64,000 bases of DNA from Blasia pusilla (lineage: Eukaryota > Marchantiophyta > Marchantiopsida > Blasiales), in contig CM114272.1 of the NCBI GenBank assembly GCA_050084515.1, positions 39,618,001-39,682,000 on the forward strand, written 5' to 3'. Positions 34,621 through 44,969 of the stretch are shown piece after piece; the stretch's first letter is position 1, and each line of letters begins with the position of its first letter. A program made the position numbers and the translations under genes. The notes below the pieces were generated by a model. It had not been told where the DNA came from. It saw only the letters and a list, made by a program, of their open reading frames with translations, and searched no databases.

Positions 34621-34757
34621 CAGAACGCAGAGGCTGAGATAGACAGAACGCAGAGGCTGAGATAGACAGAACGCAGAGGCTGAGATAGACAGAACGCAGA
34701 GGCTGAGATAGACAGAACGCAGAGGCTGGATAGACAGAACGCAGAGGCTGTCGCAGG
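34621..34757 (+). repeat. Six-copy 23-bp tandem repeat in exon 1
   Basis: CAGAACGCAGAGGCTG starts at 34,621, 34,644, 34,667, 34,690, 34,713 and 34,735. The unit is 23 bp (last step 22). The total added length, 114 bp, is a multiple of three, so the outer frame is regained, but a TAG falls inside at 34,663. Confidence 0.9.
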
Positions 34758-35251
34758 CCTTGAAGAAAAGGATCGCCGACGAAAAGAGAGAAAAGAAGCG
34801 TCTGGACGCGTCAGTGAGGATTGTAGAATTGGCTAAAGCGAGGAGGGAAAGCGATAGCCATTGACGACATCCCTGCCCGTCCAACCAAAAGTGTTGAGAT
34901 GCGGGAAATGTACCTGATGAAGTCCGGGGACACAATCAACATAGCGGAAACGCCAGAAGTTTAAATCACGGACGATGAGGTCATGAGGACCGCCAGCGTG
35001 GAGATGGTGGACATTGCCGAAGAAGCGGGAGAGCGGTCATTCCCTTCTCCAAGCCCGGCGGAAGACATGGACCTCTATCGGATCGACAAGTTCCCAGTCG
35101 ATTTGCCAGCAGCTGTCTCAGACAAGTTGGCTGGTCAAGAAACCGACCCAATTTTCGAGCGGGTAAGAGAGGATCCGGGTTTTTTGAATTATGTGAATGC
35201 AATTCATTGGGAATTCAGTGTAGCTAATTGATCTTATCCCGGTTCTGACAG

Positions 35252-35725
35252 GTGGTAAAGGAGATGGAACTGATGGAGGGCTACAACGCCCCGAGGATTC
35301 CACTCTGCCGATTGCGGACAATGGAATACGTCCGCGAAATTCAGTCCGACGAGGACATCGCGAAGCTTAAACAATCGGTGGTGACAGCATCCTACGTCCA
35401 CAACTTTCCTCCCTTCTATGTTCAGCCTTACGACGAGCATGGAACCCAAGCCCTAGTTACGGAGGAGGACTTGGATAAGCTCAACACATTCTAGAGGATG
35501 AGAGACCAGGATTTCAGAAGGCAAGTAGAGGGCATGGAATTCAGCTGGATGAGGAATCTGTATTTCTTCATCTGGGATGGAAATCACAGGTTCATGGCAT
35601 GGACCAAGTTTGCAGAGGAGCGGCTCAACTCCTTGGAGGCACATTTTTGCTTGGAGGCAGTGGTCCTTCATCCATTTCCTCATCACATGGCGATGGTGGA
35701 GATGGCAATGCATGCCATGAACATG
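35252..35725 (+). other. Exon 2: ParB-like N-terminal domain
   Basis: Opens after the 89-bp intron 35,163-35,251 (CGG|GTAAGA ... TGACAG|GTG), which keeps the frame (FERVVKEMELMEG). ParB-like features: an arginine-containing loop with REIQSDED, a helix with IAKLKQSV, a strand near FPPFYVQPY, and the D-G-N-H-R-F-M-A box. In the family this domain binds or cleaves DNA or uses CTP. One TAG stop at 35,492 interrupts it; donor T|GTAAGT at 35,726. Confidence 0.6.
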
Positions 35726-36473
35726 TAAGTATCTTCTTGCTGCAAACCGTCAGACTCCGACAAGTTGTTTGGGTCCACACTATTGTTGGGATGCTTTTGG
35801 CCCAACGCAACTCGTCGGACTCTGACGAGTTGCTCGATTGATGAATGGGTTAGGTTATTTTTTGCTGAAAGCAACTCGTCGGACTATGACGAGTTGTTTG
35901 ACTGACCACATGTTTAGTAAGTTTTTGGCCCAAAGCAACCCGTCGGAGTCCGACGGGATGCTCGACTCGCCGCCTTTTCATGATGTTTTTTGAAGAAAGC
36001 AACTCGTCGGACTCCGACGAGTTGTTCGATTGACCACAGTTTTAGTATATTTTTGGCCCAAAGCAACCCGTCAAAGTCCGACGGGTTGCTTGACTCGAAA
36101 CTGTTTGGAGGTTTTTTTAATGTTTTTGGCCGAAAGCAACTTGTCGGAGTCCGATGGGTTGTCTTTGGAAGTTGGTTTAGCAAATTTCGCGTCAAATTCC
36201 AAGTTTCCATTCAATTGTGCAATCTGTCGGACTCCAACGGGTTGCTATCTATGTTCACATTTGATACGGAATATCTGACAACCCTTCGTAGTTCGACGGG
36301 TTGAAACCAGGCATTCACAAATGTGAATGCAATCCGTCGGACTCCGACGGGTTGCATCATTTAGCTCGTTGCTAGAATCCGACCTTGAGCTGTGATGACC
36401 CGTCGGAGTCCGACGGGTTGCAGGAACCCATGTAACTTACAATTTTTCTGACGGGTTGAGTTTGGATGTGCAG
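35726..36473 (+). other. Palindrome-packed intron 2 of the ParB-methyltransferase gene
   Basis: 748 bp, GTAAGT to TGTGCAG. It contains eleven palindromes of 25-27 bp (from 35,741 to 36,421), five of them at an exact 64-bp spacing (35,807; 35,871; 35,935; 35,999; 36,063). The consensus arm is GCAACCCGTCGGA, followed by one base and its complement. Confidence 0.85.
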
Positions 36474-38503
36474 GATTGTATCGGAGGGAAATGTCACCCA
36501 CCACTGGATCAAGGACTGCGATCGGGTGAAGAAGGTGCTTACGACGCACCCGGAAAAGTACAAGGGGTTCTTGGGCGACGCCCTGGTAAATCAGATGCTT
36601 GCAAAGTGTGCACAGATAAAGAAGAAAACTTGGGCAAATAAATTTATTTCCCAAGATGCAGCCGTAACCATCCTTTGCTGGTCGAAGATACAGGCCACGA
36701 AGAAGAGCGCTGCACTGGAGCTGGAGCGGAGGGAGAAAGTATCTGGGTCTGAGCGCGCAAAATTCATCCAAGCTGCAGTATCTGTAGCCACAAAATACAC
36801 GGCGAGCCAAGATGCAGCGATACATCAGCATTCTCAACCCCGAACTTGGTCCGGAGTTTTACAAGGAGCTGAAGGCGATTATCAAGCGCCAGCGGAAAAG
36901 GGATGAAGATCCGCAAGGTCGGATTGGGGAGAAAGTGTCCCTGGATCGCGTGCATCGGTTTGCGTTGTCCGGCATAAGCGAGTTTAGGAGGATCCGAATG
37001 ATGAAAATCAGTCTCGAGGGCAGAGAGGCCCAGAAGAGGGCGGCACACCATCCTCTGGGTGTGTTCGATCCACTGATCTCCCACTAGCTACGCGAATGGT
37101 CATTCTAGGATGCGTTGCGGGTTATCGGGAATTCCGTGCTAGATAGTCTGCAAGCGGAGCTCAGAAGATTAGAGCCCATTCCGGATGAAGCAAACCTGGA
37201 AAGTTCTGTAGATTTCGAGGTTTGGCTCGACGACATCCGAGACAAGCTTGTCAAAACCCCAAGATTCAAGACAATGTTCAAGGTTTGCGTCCTCCCTCAA
37301 GAAGAGCTTGACGAAGAAATCGAGAGGAACAAACGGGATCAAGCAAAGAAGAAGCGAGATCTACAGGAGCAGATGGCCGATTCAGTTCGAGTAAAAGCTG
37401 CCCAACGGATGGTCATCAGGTACCTCGTCTAGTGTAAGAATGCACGTACCTGGGGAAAATTACCGGCAGCCTTGAAATTGTGGGCTTCGCCGCCTGATGG
37501 AGAGACATTCTCCATGTACGACATGGAGATGGGGCAGCACATGTCTGATTGGGAGGTGGAGAATTGCCCCATTTGGCTTGACTTCAACGACCTTGAAGAC
37601 ATCACCGATAAGGATTTACGAGTGCTTCATGATGCAGTGGCCTCAGGACAAGACGACATCCCCAATTTTGTGCAGCCTAAAGACTTCTTCGGAGGAGATG
37701 CGGAAGAGCAAGCCCACGAGATAGCTGAGTTGGCTTCCAAGGTTTGCACAGCCAAAGACAAATCCACATACGGTCTCAAAGGCAAGGCGAGGGGAGGGAA
37801 AAATTTCGAGGCCGAGTCTTCCCAAAGAGAGGCTGAAGATTCAAGGCCAAAGGCGGAATCGTCCGGGCGAGCGGGGAGAGAGGGTCGGACCAGGTCCTTG
37901 GCAAAAAAAACCCCACCAGAGTCTGAGGTCATAGAGACCCCGACAAGCCGTCCGCAGACTCGGGAGAAGCGGAAGCGAGAGGTGCCAGGGTTGTCACAAG
38001 GAGAATACAGTCCATCATCCTTGGGAAGACACAGACAAACAACGACCTGGACAAGCGTCCTCCTTCAGTTCACTCCTTTACTGGATGAGCTGAAAAGCTT
38101 CAGTTCTCAAGCGTCGACATCAGCCATTGATAAATTGACAACGTTGGGACGGAAGCTCCAACGAAACGGGCACGCTGCCTAGACGGTGAATGGAGTGGTC
38201 TAAGAGGTTGCGGTGGATCTCTTGATTGCTGATATGCCCTCGGGGTTGCGACTGTGGGGCGAGAATCCGTCGGACGGGGTATCTGAGTGGAATGTGCCGC
38301 TCTCTTATGACCAAATCGCGCTATTGTTCTCCTTTGCAGACGCCTATCTGAGTGACAGGGGCTGCTTCTTAGTGTTGATCGGAGGGAGCAAGGACAAGCT
38401 CTTCAACCTCCAATGCGTCAAGAGGTCGCTAAAGTGGAGGACGGCGCAATCGTGGATCATAAAAAAAGAGTACCCACTCCGATCCGCGATGATTCAGATT
38501 CGG

Positions 38504-39023
38504 GTAAGGCTCAATTCATGTAGTATAATCTCAATGCGTGTGAATTTTAGATAGTATATCTCTGATGTTTTTGTCCGTGAGCAACCCGTCGCCTTCGCTG
38601 GCTTAGAGCAGCCCATGCTCGGCTAAGAGCAACCCGTCGTTTTCCGATGGGTTGAATCTTTCCCAGAAACACAGGGAAAACCGTGGTGTACCTGCAACCT
38701 GTCGGAACCCTACGGGTTGCATCTTTCCTAAAAGAGGGAAAATGGTGTACGCAACCCGCCGTAACCAGGCACGGGTTGCAGTTGCTTTTGGTTTTTCCTT
38801 GTGTTTCCGGAAAGCTGCAACCCGTCAGAAAGTGACGGGTTCCTCTCAACCGAGCATGGGCTGCTCTAGGCTAGCCAACCCGTCCCTGACCAACCCGTTG
38901 GACTCCGACAGGTTGCTCCAAAGTTAGTAATTGAAAAAAGTTCTCTAGGGTCAAGCCTTCTTTGGTGACGTGTTGCACATTATGCCAAGTTGCTGACATT
39001 GTTTCCAACGTGGTTCCTTACAG
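38504..39023 (+). other. Palindrome-containing intron 3
   Basis: 520 bp, GTAAGG to CCTTACAG, at the same place as the 419-bp intron 59,379-59,797 of copy 2. Palindromes lie at about 38,580, 38,629, 38,693, 38,751, 38,817 and 38,891. Confidence 0.8.
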
Positions 39024-39591
39024 ATGGACCACTCCTACGTTTACTGCTTTGTTCGGCCCAAGCACAATTTCCAGGTGTTCAAGATCCTGGATCTTGTGGA
39101 TCCATGCTCAGATGGGTACAGCTTAGATAGTTTGTACAATTCCCCCCGGGAATTTACATGCAAGACGGTACCCCACTTTTGGGAGGAAGGGAAAAGTCGC
39201 CAGCCCTGATGCAAACGCTCATCGAGCTCTGCTCAAGGCCGGGTGACTTGGTGTTTGACTTAGTGGGACTTTCAGGGGCAAATATCAAAGGAGCCTGGCA
39301 GAGTGGCAGGAACATTCTTTGCCTCGAGGGAAGGCAGGAACTGTTTGACCTTTGCAAGGAGGCAAAGGTAGAATACGAAAGGCTTGTTGGGGCGTACAAC
39401 TCTCCACCGAAGCCGAGAGCTCCGGTTCCAGACCCACCATTGGTAATGACTCCATCGTCACTTCCAACGATTCCAAAAATTTGGAGGGCAAGGCCGAAAG
39501 TAATTTTGCAAGAGCTCTCGAACGATGACGAGTGAGTTCAAAGAACTCAAGGACCCAGCTTGACTGCAGCGTTTGGAGTAGGGAGCTATTT

Positions 39592-40660
39592 GATGATGAG
39601 GCAAAAGATTTCAAAGAATAGATCAAATGTACAGTTCCGAGCTTTTTTCGGATGATATAAAAGAGATGATTTTTTCGAATGATGGTGGTGCTTGTAAAAG
39701 TTTGCTGAACATTTTTTGTCTTTTCGAATGTGATCGTGTATGAACTCCGCGGACTTCTATTTTGCAAACCGTTGGATTTCTCCTACTTGCAAGTTTTTAC
39801 TTTTTGACGACAACACCTTTTTACCACTTCCAGGCAACCTGTCGGATTCTGACAGGTTGCCTGATCGGACTCTTTCCCTGTTGGTCCAACTTAAGAGGCA
39901 GTCTGGCGGGCTTCTTTTCTTCTCTCAGATTTGTTGGATTCCTACTACCTGTGCGATTGCCATAATGGTATTACCAAGGACAGAGCACATATTGATACTT
40001 GATGGGTGTCACATTGTAGAGCGTATAAGGTATACTGCCGAGGAAGGCGGTGGGACTCAAATCAGGTTACATGGGACCGTTATGGCGTACCTAGGGGGGG
40101 GCCAAGGCTCTCGAATTCGCCAACATTTTCGATCCCCGTCTACAATCGGCCAGAGGAGCCACTTGTATCCCAGGACATTCCTTTGGTACTATCACCGAGG
40201 AGAGTTAGGAGTAAATTTGTAGATGACGAGGCTGAAGAAATCATAGACTAGGTCAAATGTACATTTCCGAGGTTCCTTCGGAGGTAATAAAGGACGAGAT
40301 TTTTTCAACCGATAATGGTGTTTGTAAAAGTTTGCTGGAATATTTTTTTGGACTTGTGGATTGTGTTCTTTTAGCTACTCAGAATTACAATTTTGCAACC
40401 CGTATGATTCCGACGGGTTGCAACTTTTTGCTTTTTGCCCACTGCAACTTTTTAACCATTTCCAAGCAAGCTGTCGGATTCCGACAAGTTGGCCGCTTGA
40501 GTGATTGGACTCTTTCCCTGTGAGACCAACTTCTGACGCATTGTGGCGGGCTTCTTAACTTTTGGCTCGTTCTCCTACATTCGTCAAACCAATTATAGGC
40601 TTCTTTTCTTGTCTAAGATGTGCAGGATTCCTACTACCTATCAGATTGCCATTTCGGATT
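39592..40660 (+). repeat. 630-bp tandem duplication near the 3' end of the transposon
   Basis: The block from GATGATGAGGC (39,592) is repeated from GATGACGAGGC (40,222). Both units include a DDEA coding end with a stop, TCAAATGTACA, GTAAAAGTTTGCTG, a palindrome (39,835; 40,465) and GACTCTTTCCCTGT. The last coding exon therefore exists twice. Confidence 0.8.
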
Positions 40661-41331
40661 CCCAACCTGTTAGATTTTCGTGGGTGCAGGGTGGAAGAAA
40701 ATCACTTCTAAAAATCTTTCCTTTCTTATGGTGAGCTTTCTTACGGGTTGGGAGGGGTGCAGCTTCTCGGTTTCTCAGCTTTAGGATCTGAATGAAGAGA
40801 CATCAGTTCCTCTTTACTCCAGACAGCTAACAATCTTTTGGTTCAATTATCCTCTAATGTGTTCACATTTCACAAAGTTGGTCTTGAGCAGACACCATTC
40901 AGAACCAACAGAAAGTTGGTTATGGGGCAATTCAGGGGAGGCCATGATGCAGGCAACAATCCCTGCAAAAAGAGAGGTTGGCATCCGGGTGGTCCTCCAA
41001 CAAAAATACCCATGGGCACTGCTTTTTGTAGACCGAGACAGGTAATGTTAAGAAACTTAGGCTCACATGGGGAGTGATGGAAAAGAGTTTGTAGTGGTCT
41101 TATGATGTCTAATTTTTTTTCGCCCTGAGGAAAAAGGAGGTTTTTTTAGGGCCAAATGTGGACCACTACCTACTCTCTTCTAAAGATTTCCTGAATTTGA
41201 AAGCAAACGAAAATTTCAAATCTGTCAAAAAGTTTTGAATAGAGGAGGCGGATTTGGCCCTTTTTTTTTGAAGAGAGACTCTCCTCTCTTCCTCTCCTCT
41301 CTTACTCTCTCTTGCCAAAATACCAGCCCCC
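40661..41331. repeat. Right terminal region of the large transposon
   Basis: No supported gene. 40,990-41,300 is homologous to 63,700-64,000, which marks the same end in the second copy. It ends with a CT-rich tract (complement GAGAGGAAGAGAGG) and CCAAAATACCAGCCCC next to the target duplication. Confidence 0.75.
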
Positions 41332-42185
41332 ATTTGTTAGGCGGGATTGCATGGTGGATTCTCTTGCTATAAGAGTTCACATTTGACGTGGTAACAAGAG
41401 TGGGGAAAATCCACACCAATGCGGGTTTCCTATCATGGTTAAGGATGCCGAAGGTCGACCTTATGAAGACCCTTGAAGACGATTTTCAAGGTGAAGATTT
41501 GATTCTAATAAGATAAGAGAATTTGAGAAGATCTTCATATGAGGACATTTTGCGGTTCCTCGTCACTTTCAAATTTCTAGCCCCTATGACAGTAGGAGAA
41601 CGGGCAGTGTTTTTACATAAGGTAGGGCTGTATGAACTGTGCCAGGAGATGTTATTCAAGCTTGGCGCGAACAAAGAATACAGGAGATGCTTGGAGAAGG
41701 AGGAAGTTCCTCGGGTGATTGCCGCTATGCATTCGGAGGATGCAAGAGGGCACTATGCAGTCAAGAATACGGTCAAGAAGATCATGGCCATATGATATTG
41801 GTGGCCCACAATGTATCGGGATGTCACGTTCTTCATTCAGAAGTGCGATGCTTGTCAAAGAGCAGGAAGGCCAATAGCAACCTCCCGCTGGCCTTTGGTA
41901 CCTATTCTTCCCTTGGTCCCTTTTGAGAAGAGGGGTATTGATTTCATGGAACTTATCTCACCCGCCGGAAGTATATTTTAATTACTACGGATTATTGCAC
42001 CAAGATGGTAGAAGCAGTCGCTACTCGGAAAGATGATAGTGAGGCAGTGGCTAAGTTTTTATATGAGATGATCATTACTAGATATGGCTGTCCTCTGGAA
42101 TTAGTGAGCCACCGGGGGACTCATTTCCTCAACCTGACGATCAAAAATTTGACCAACCACTTCTTGATCAACCACATTCAACGGG
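41332..42185 (+). pseudogene. Integrase of gypsy copy A, resuming after the transposon
   Basis: Starts with the second target-duplication copy and continues the RNase H end (GGIAWWILLL, FTFDVVTRVGKIHTNA). The zinc region has AMHSEDARGHYAVKN and CDACQRAG, so H2C2 is complete. The core reads YCTKMVEAVATRKDDSEAVAKFL, ITRYGCPLELVSHRGTHF (Asp of SDxGT replaced by His) and stops matching at about 42,185. Two frame changes are present. The rest of integrase, ORF3 and the 3' LTR are missing. Confidence 0.75.
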
Positions 42186-42525
42186 CGCAGCAATTAGGGA
42201 TCCAATCAGAACTTAGGTTCAAATTCTACATTAGTTTCCGAACGATTGGGATCTTAAGAGCCAATTGGGGGGCATTCGAAACTAAAATTCTAATTGAGGA
42301 TGGGGATTTCCCTTTACTAGACATCTTCTACAGCCAAAATTGGATCTTAAGATCTAATTGGACTTCGACAAAGTATCGCTCCAAATGACATTCAACAAGC
42401 GTGACAATTAGGGACACAATCAGGACTTGGGTTCAGATTCTTTATTAGTTTCCGAGCTTTTGGGATCTTAAGAGTCAATTAAGGGGCATTCAGAATTCCA
42501 TTCCCAATCAAGGATGAGGTTAGCA
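42174..42525 (+). repeat. Imperfect direct repeats, 214 bp apart
   Basis: The block from ACATTCAAC at 42,174 recurs at 42,388, with shared TTAGTTTCCGA and GGGATCTTAAGAG. A shorter related piece (TTGGATCTTAAGATC) lies between. No gene is recognised. Confidence 0.75.
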
Positions 42526-42850
42526 ACATTAAGGATGCAAGCACTACAAGAAAAAAACTGTACGCACGTATCAAATTACACGTCGATCGCACGATCATTA
42601 GATGATAGTAAATATTTCCATTGAATATCTTAGATTTGGAACTCAAGTTCCAATTGAATATGATTAAGAAAGTTCCCTAACAATCATATTGCTTCACAAT
42701 CTTTAGCTTCCATTCTCTACAATATGTTACAGTTCGCGCAATCTTTAGCTTCTATTTTTTGCAATATGTTACAATTTCCGTTGTACATATCTACAAATAT
42801 CTACCAAATAATTTACAATTCTATATATTATATTTTCAATCGGAGGAGAG
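42526..42850. other. AT-rich spacer
   Basis: Short direct repeats containing CAATATGTTACA and TTTAGCTTC (42,705-42,775), otherwise unremarkable; no ORF. Confidence 0.4.
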
Positions 42851-42852
42851 TC

Positions 42853-43830
42853 TCATCCATTGCTATATCTATGATATCCTTTGGCTCAACCTAGGCAACA
42901 TACTTCCTTAATTCATCCATGTAGTTTATCCAACTAAACTTGCCTACTCTCGGCGGCACCTCAATTCGCGTGATATCCACTTGGATTTTTTCCATCAAGG
43001 TGTGGCACATCATTTGGAACTTATTATGGTTGGACTTTTGATAATCTCCGTCCAAACTATCTAGGTGCATATTCCACTCTTTGGCCTTCATGCGGATGTA
43101 CCTTTACAAATTCACCTTTAGATCATGCATGAGGTAGGCCTCTAAGAAACACGGGGCAACTCCTTCCTCGGTCAACTTCAAACACTCTGGCTCGAGATGC
43201 TAGAATCTATTCCCTTTGATGGAATAGTCGAAGTCATTATCCACCACAGAAGTCATTATTTTATCAAAGGATATTTGAAATACCTTTTGACAATCTGGAT
43301 CCAAATGAGCATTGAGGGTATCTACAATAATCACTGCTTGTGCTGTAATCCTTAGCACAAAGTGGTGTCCTAACATGGTGATGATGTAGACTTTGTCTGA
43401 TCCCTCGTATTGCACCATTTCATCCCACATGATGTTAATGCTCGAATTTGACAAATTGAAGGTAGCGAAAGGGAACGCTTCAAAGATGTAGGAAAGTGGA
43501 AGATACCCAACAAAACTATTGTTTTTATTGATGACATTGTCGAATGAAGCTCCCCCTCTCTCCCTCCACCCTCCTACAACTTCAAGGTCTAGGTAGTTAT
43601 CCTTGTCCACAACTTGCTTGAAATTTGGCTATATCGATCAACCAATTCTTGTACAACGCAGCTCCTAATATAACTTGACAATGCTATCAAGAAACAAAGA
43701 TGGCATTTCTTTCTCTGAAGGATTCTCCAGCAGCCACTTGGCAACTAAGACGGAGTTGATTATGCATGTTGGGCTGACGTTGCCAATTGAGTTTCTAGTC
43801 AAGGTTGCCAAACCAAACATCTACCGTGAT
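42853..43830 (-). pseudogene. Fragment resembling plant proteins with a C-terminal GHHF...DTL segment (C2-NT/EEIG1-like family)
   Basis: The minus strand reads, from about 43,800, INSVLVAKWLLENPSEKEMP, DSIVKLY, then ORF 43,610-43,200 with NYLDLEVVGGW, YIFEAFPF, VYIITMLGHHFVLRITAQAVIIVDTLNAHLDPDCQKVF, and a further piece at 43,091-42,891. The order (W-L-x-x-N-P, D-S-x, Y-L-D-L-E, then H-F-V-L-x(9-10)-I-I-D-T-L-x-x-x-L-x-x-x-C) is what I associate with land-plant proteins that carry an N-terminal C2 domain of the EEIG1/EHBP1 type. Stops at 43,655 and nearby, and loss of the N-terminal part, make it a pseudogene or a fragment carried by a transposon. Assignment from memory of the pattern. Confidence 0.45.
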
Positions 43831-44969
43831 CTCCACTCTTAGACTTTGCTTGCATAGTATCTATGTCAACTGCCCACGTACATTCTCGAAAGCAACGGAA
43901 TCATGTAGCTTTTCCTAGATTGTATGGAAAAAAAATTTACTATTACCTCCAATTGAAAATGGCTTAAGAAAACCAATCTGTGTAGTATTAATGAAATAAC
44001 TAAAACTCATCCCATCTAAGGAAACTCTTTTTCATTATTAGCAAGAGAGAAGCGTACCAACCTTAAAATGATTTTTTTTTTCTGTGAGAGTGGTACTTAC
44101 ATCAAATTTTGCAAAGGGAAATAATGCTACATGGATCATTCAAAAAGAGGGAAGTGGTTCCAACGTCTAGCAAGAAAGTATTAATCGGGCATGAGAAGTT
44201 TCAAATCTCTTAGATAGCGTGAAAGAAGTGTAGATCTTTCACCACCTTTTTTTGGGTCCCTCTACAAATACAATAGTCCTGCACTGACCAAAAAGATCTC
44301 CAATTCTGGATGAAGGTTTCACACAAATAGTCTTACAAGCATTTCAAGTGCATCTTCCCTACACATAGTTGTCCAAATCCAATAATAAAATTCCCTCTCT
44401 ATCATGTTTGTTGATAGCCTAACATGAGGGGGGACATATATTAGCCGTCCATCTCCGGAAAGGAAAGCATTTTTTCCCCTGATCCCAAGGGGATACCGTT
44501 GTCTATCCCCATCTATCTTTTGGAAAATAATTCCATTGATTTCGAATATCAGAAGAGGCCTAAGGGATTTTACCTATCCACTGAGCAAGGAAAGAGATTA
44601 GCTTCTCAAAGAGGGAATTGGAACTTGAGTTCCATAATAAAGTCTTCATTCAAAAAATTCAGTCTCAATGCTTATCTTACTAGCCGATGTTCTTGCTTCA
44701 ATATTCAGACTCGCATTGGCCAATGCTCTTACTCCAACATGCCTGCTCGTACCTCCCTATTTTGGTTTGAAGTACGGTAAAAAATAACCATGTTGTGCGA
44801 AAAAATTCACTTTTAGGAACAAGCTTGATATTATACCTCAAACTTTTACAGCTCGTCACAATGGTTGATTGGTTGAGACATTACCCTCTTAGCATATGTG
44901 GACAACTCACACTTTGGGATGAACTCCCTAGCCGTATGGAAGTGCCTGTTTGGAAGGAAATTTAAGGAG
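43831..44969. other. Stretch without recognised gene
   Basis: A 93-aa plus ORF at 44,499-44,780 has no recognisable motif. The left part may be worn upstream sequence of the minus-strand host-like fragment. Homology to the LTR family starts at about 44,970. Confidence 0.4.

Larger units (their letters stand above)
34402..40251 (+). pseudogene. ParB-domain plus N4/N6 DNA-methyltransferase-like fusion gene (copy 1)
   Basis: Exons seen or inferred: 34,402-35,162; 35,252-35,725; 36,474-38,503; 39,024-39,531; about 40,020-40,251. All proposed introns start GT and end AG. Exon 2 has RIPLCRLRTMEYVREIQSDED...LKQSV and, at 35,575-35,590, DGNHRFMA, the layout of a ParB N-terminal domain. Exon 3 is helical and charged, then VDLLIADMPSGLRLW (38,211 on) stands where beta-class methyltransferases have D-P-P-Y. 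Exon 4 has LMQTLIELCSRPGDLVFD, GLSGAN and SGRNILCLEG, matching their C-terminal AdoMet motif (LDPFAGSGTT...GR..G.E). Stops (35,492; 37,085; 37,108; 37,430; 38,179) and frameshifts (36,810; about 39,143) disable it. Homologue: 54.97-61.2 kb. Confidence 0.72.
29650..41331. mobile_element. 11.7-kb Mutator-like transposon carrying a ParB-methyltransferase gene
   Basis: Bounded by a perfect 10-bp direct repeat and sitting between two halves of one gypsy RNase H/integrase region. The left end begins AGGTGCGGTAAGAGGAGAGG; the right end, read as complement, begins GGGGGCTGGTATTTTGGC and is followed by a similar purine tract (GAGAGGAAGAGAGGAG). The termini are thus imperfect, GA-rich inverted repeats. 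A minus-strand SWIM/DDE transposase (33,904-30,044) and a plus-strand ParB-methyltransferase gene (34,402-40,251) are divergent from about 34 kb. A 0.6-kb relative with both ends lies at 60,038-60,628 and a second large copy reaches the right window edge. The 10-bp duplication and transposase type agree with the MULE superfamily. Confidence 0.88.

Noticed and set aside
35741-36421. CRISPR-like array (regular repeats with spacers)
   Set aside because: Repeats are self-complementary, variable, inside a eukaryotic intron, and the spacers are themselves repetitive (64-bp unit); no cas genes.
37472-38182. 236-aa ORF as an independent gene
   Set aside because: It is an internal part of exon 3 of the ParB-methyltransferase gene, with homologous sequence on both sides in copy 2.
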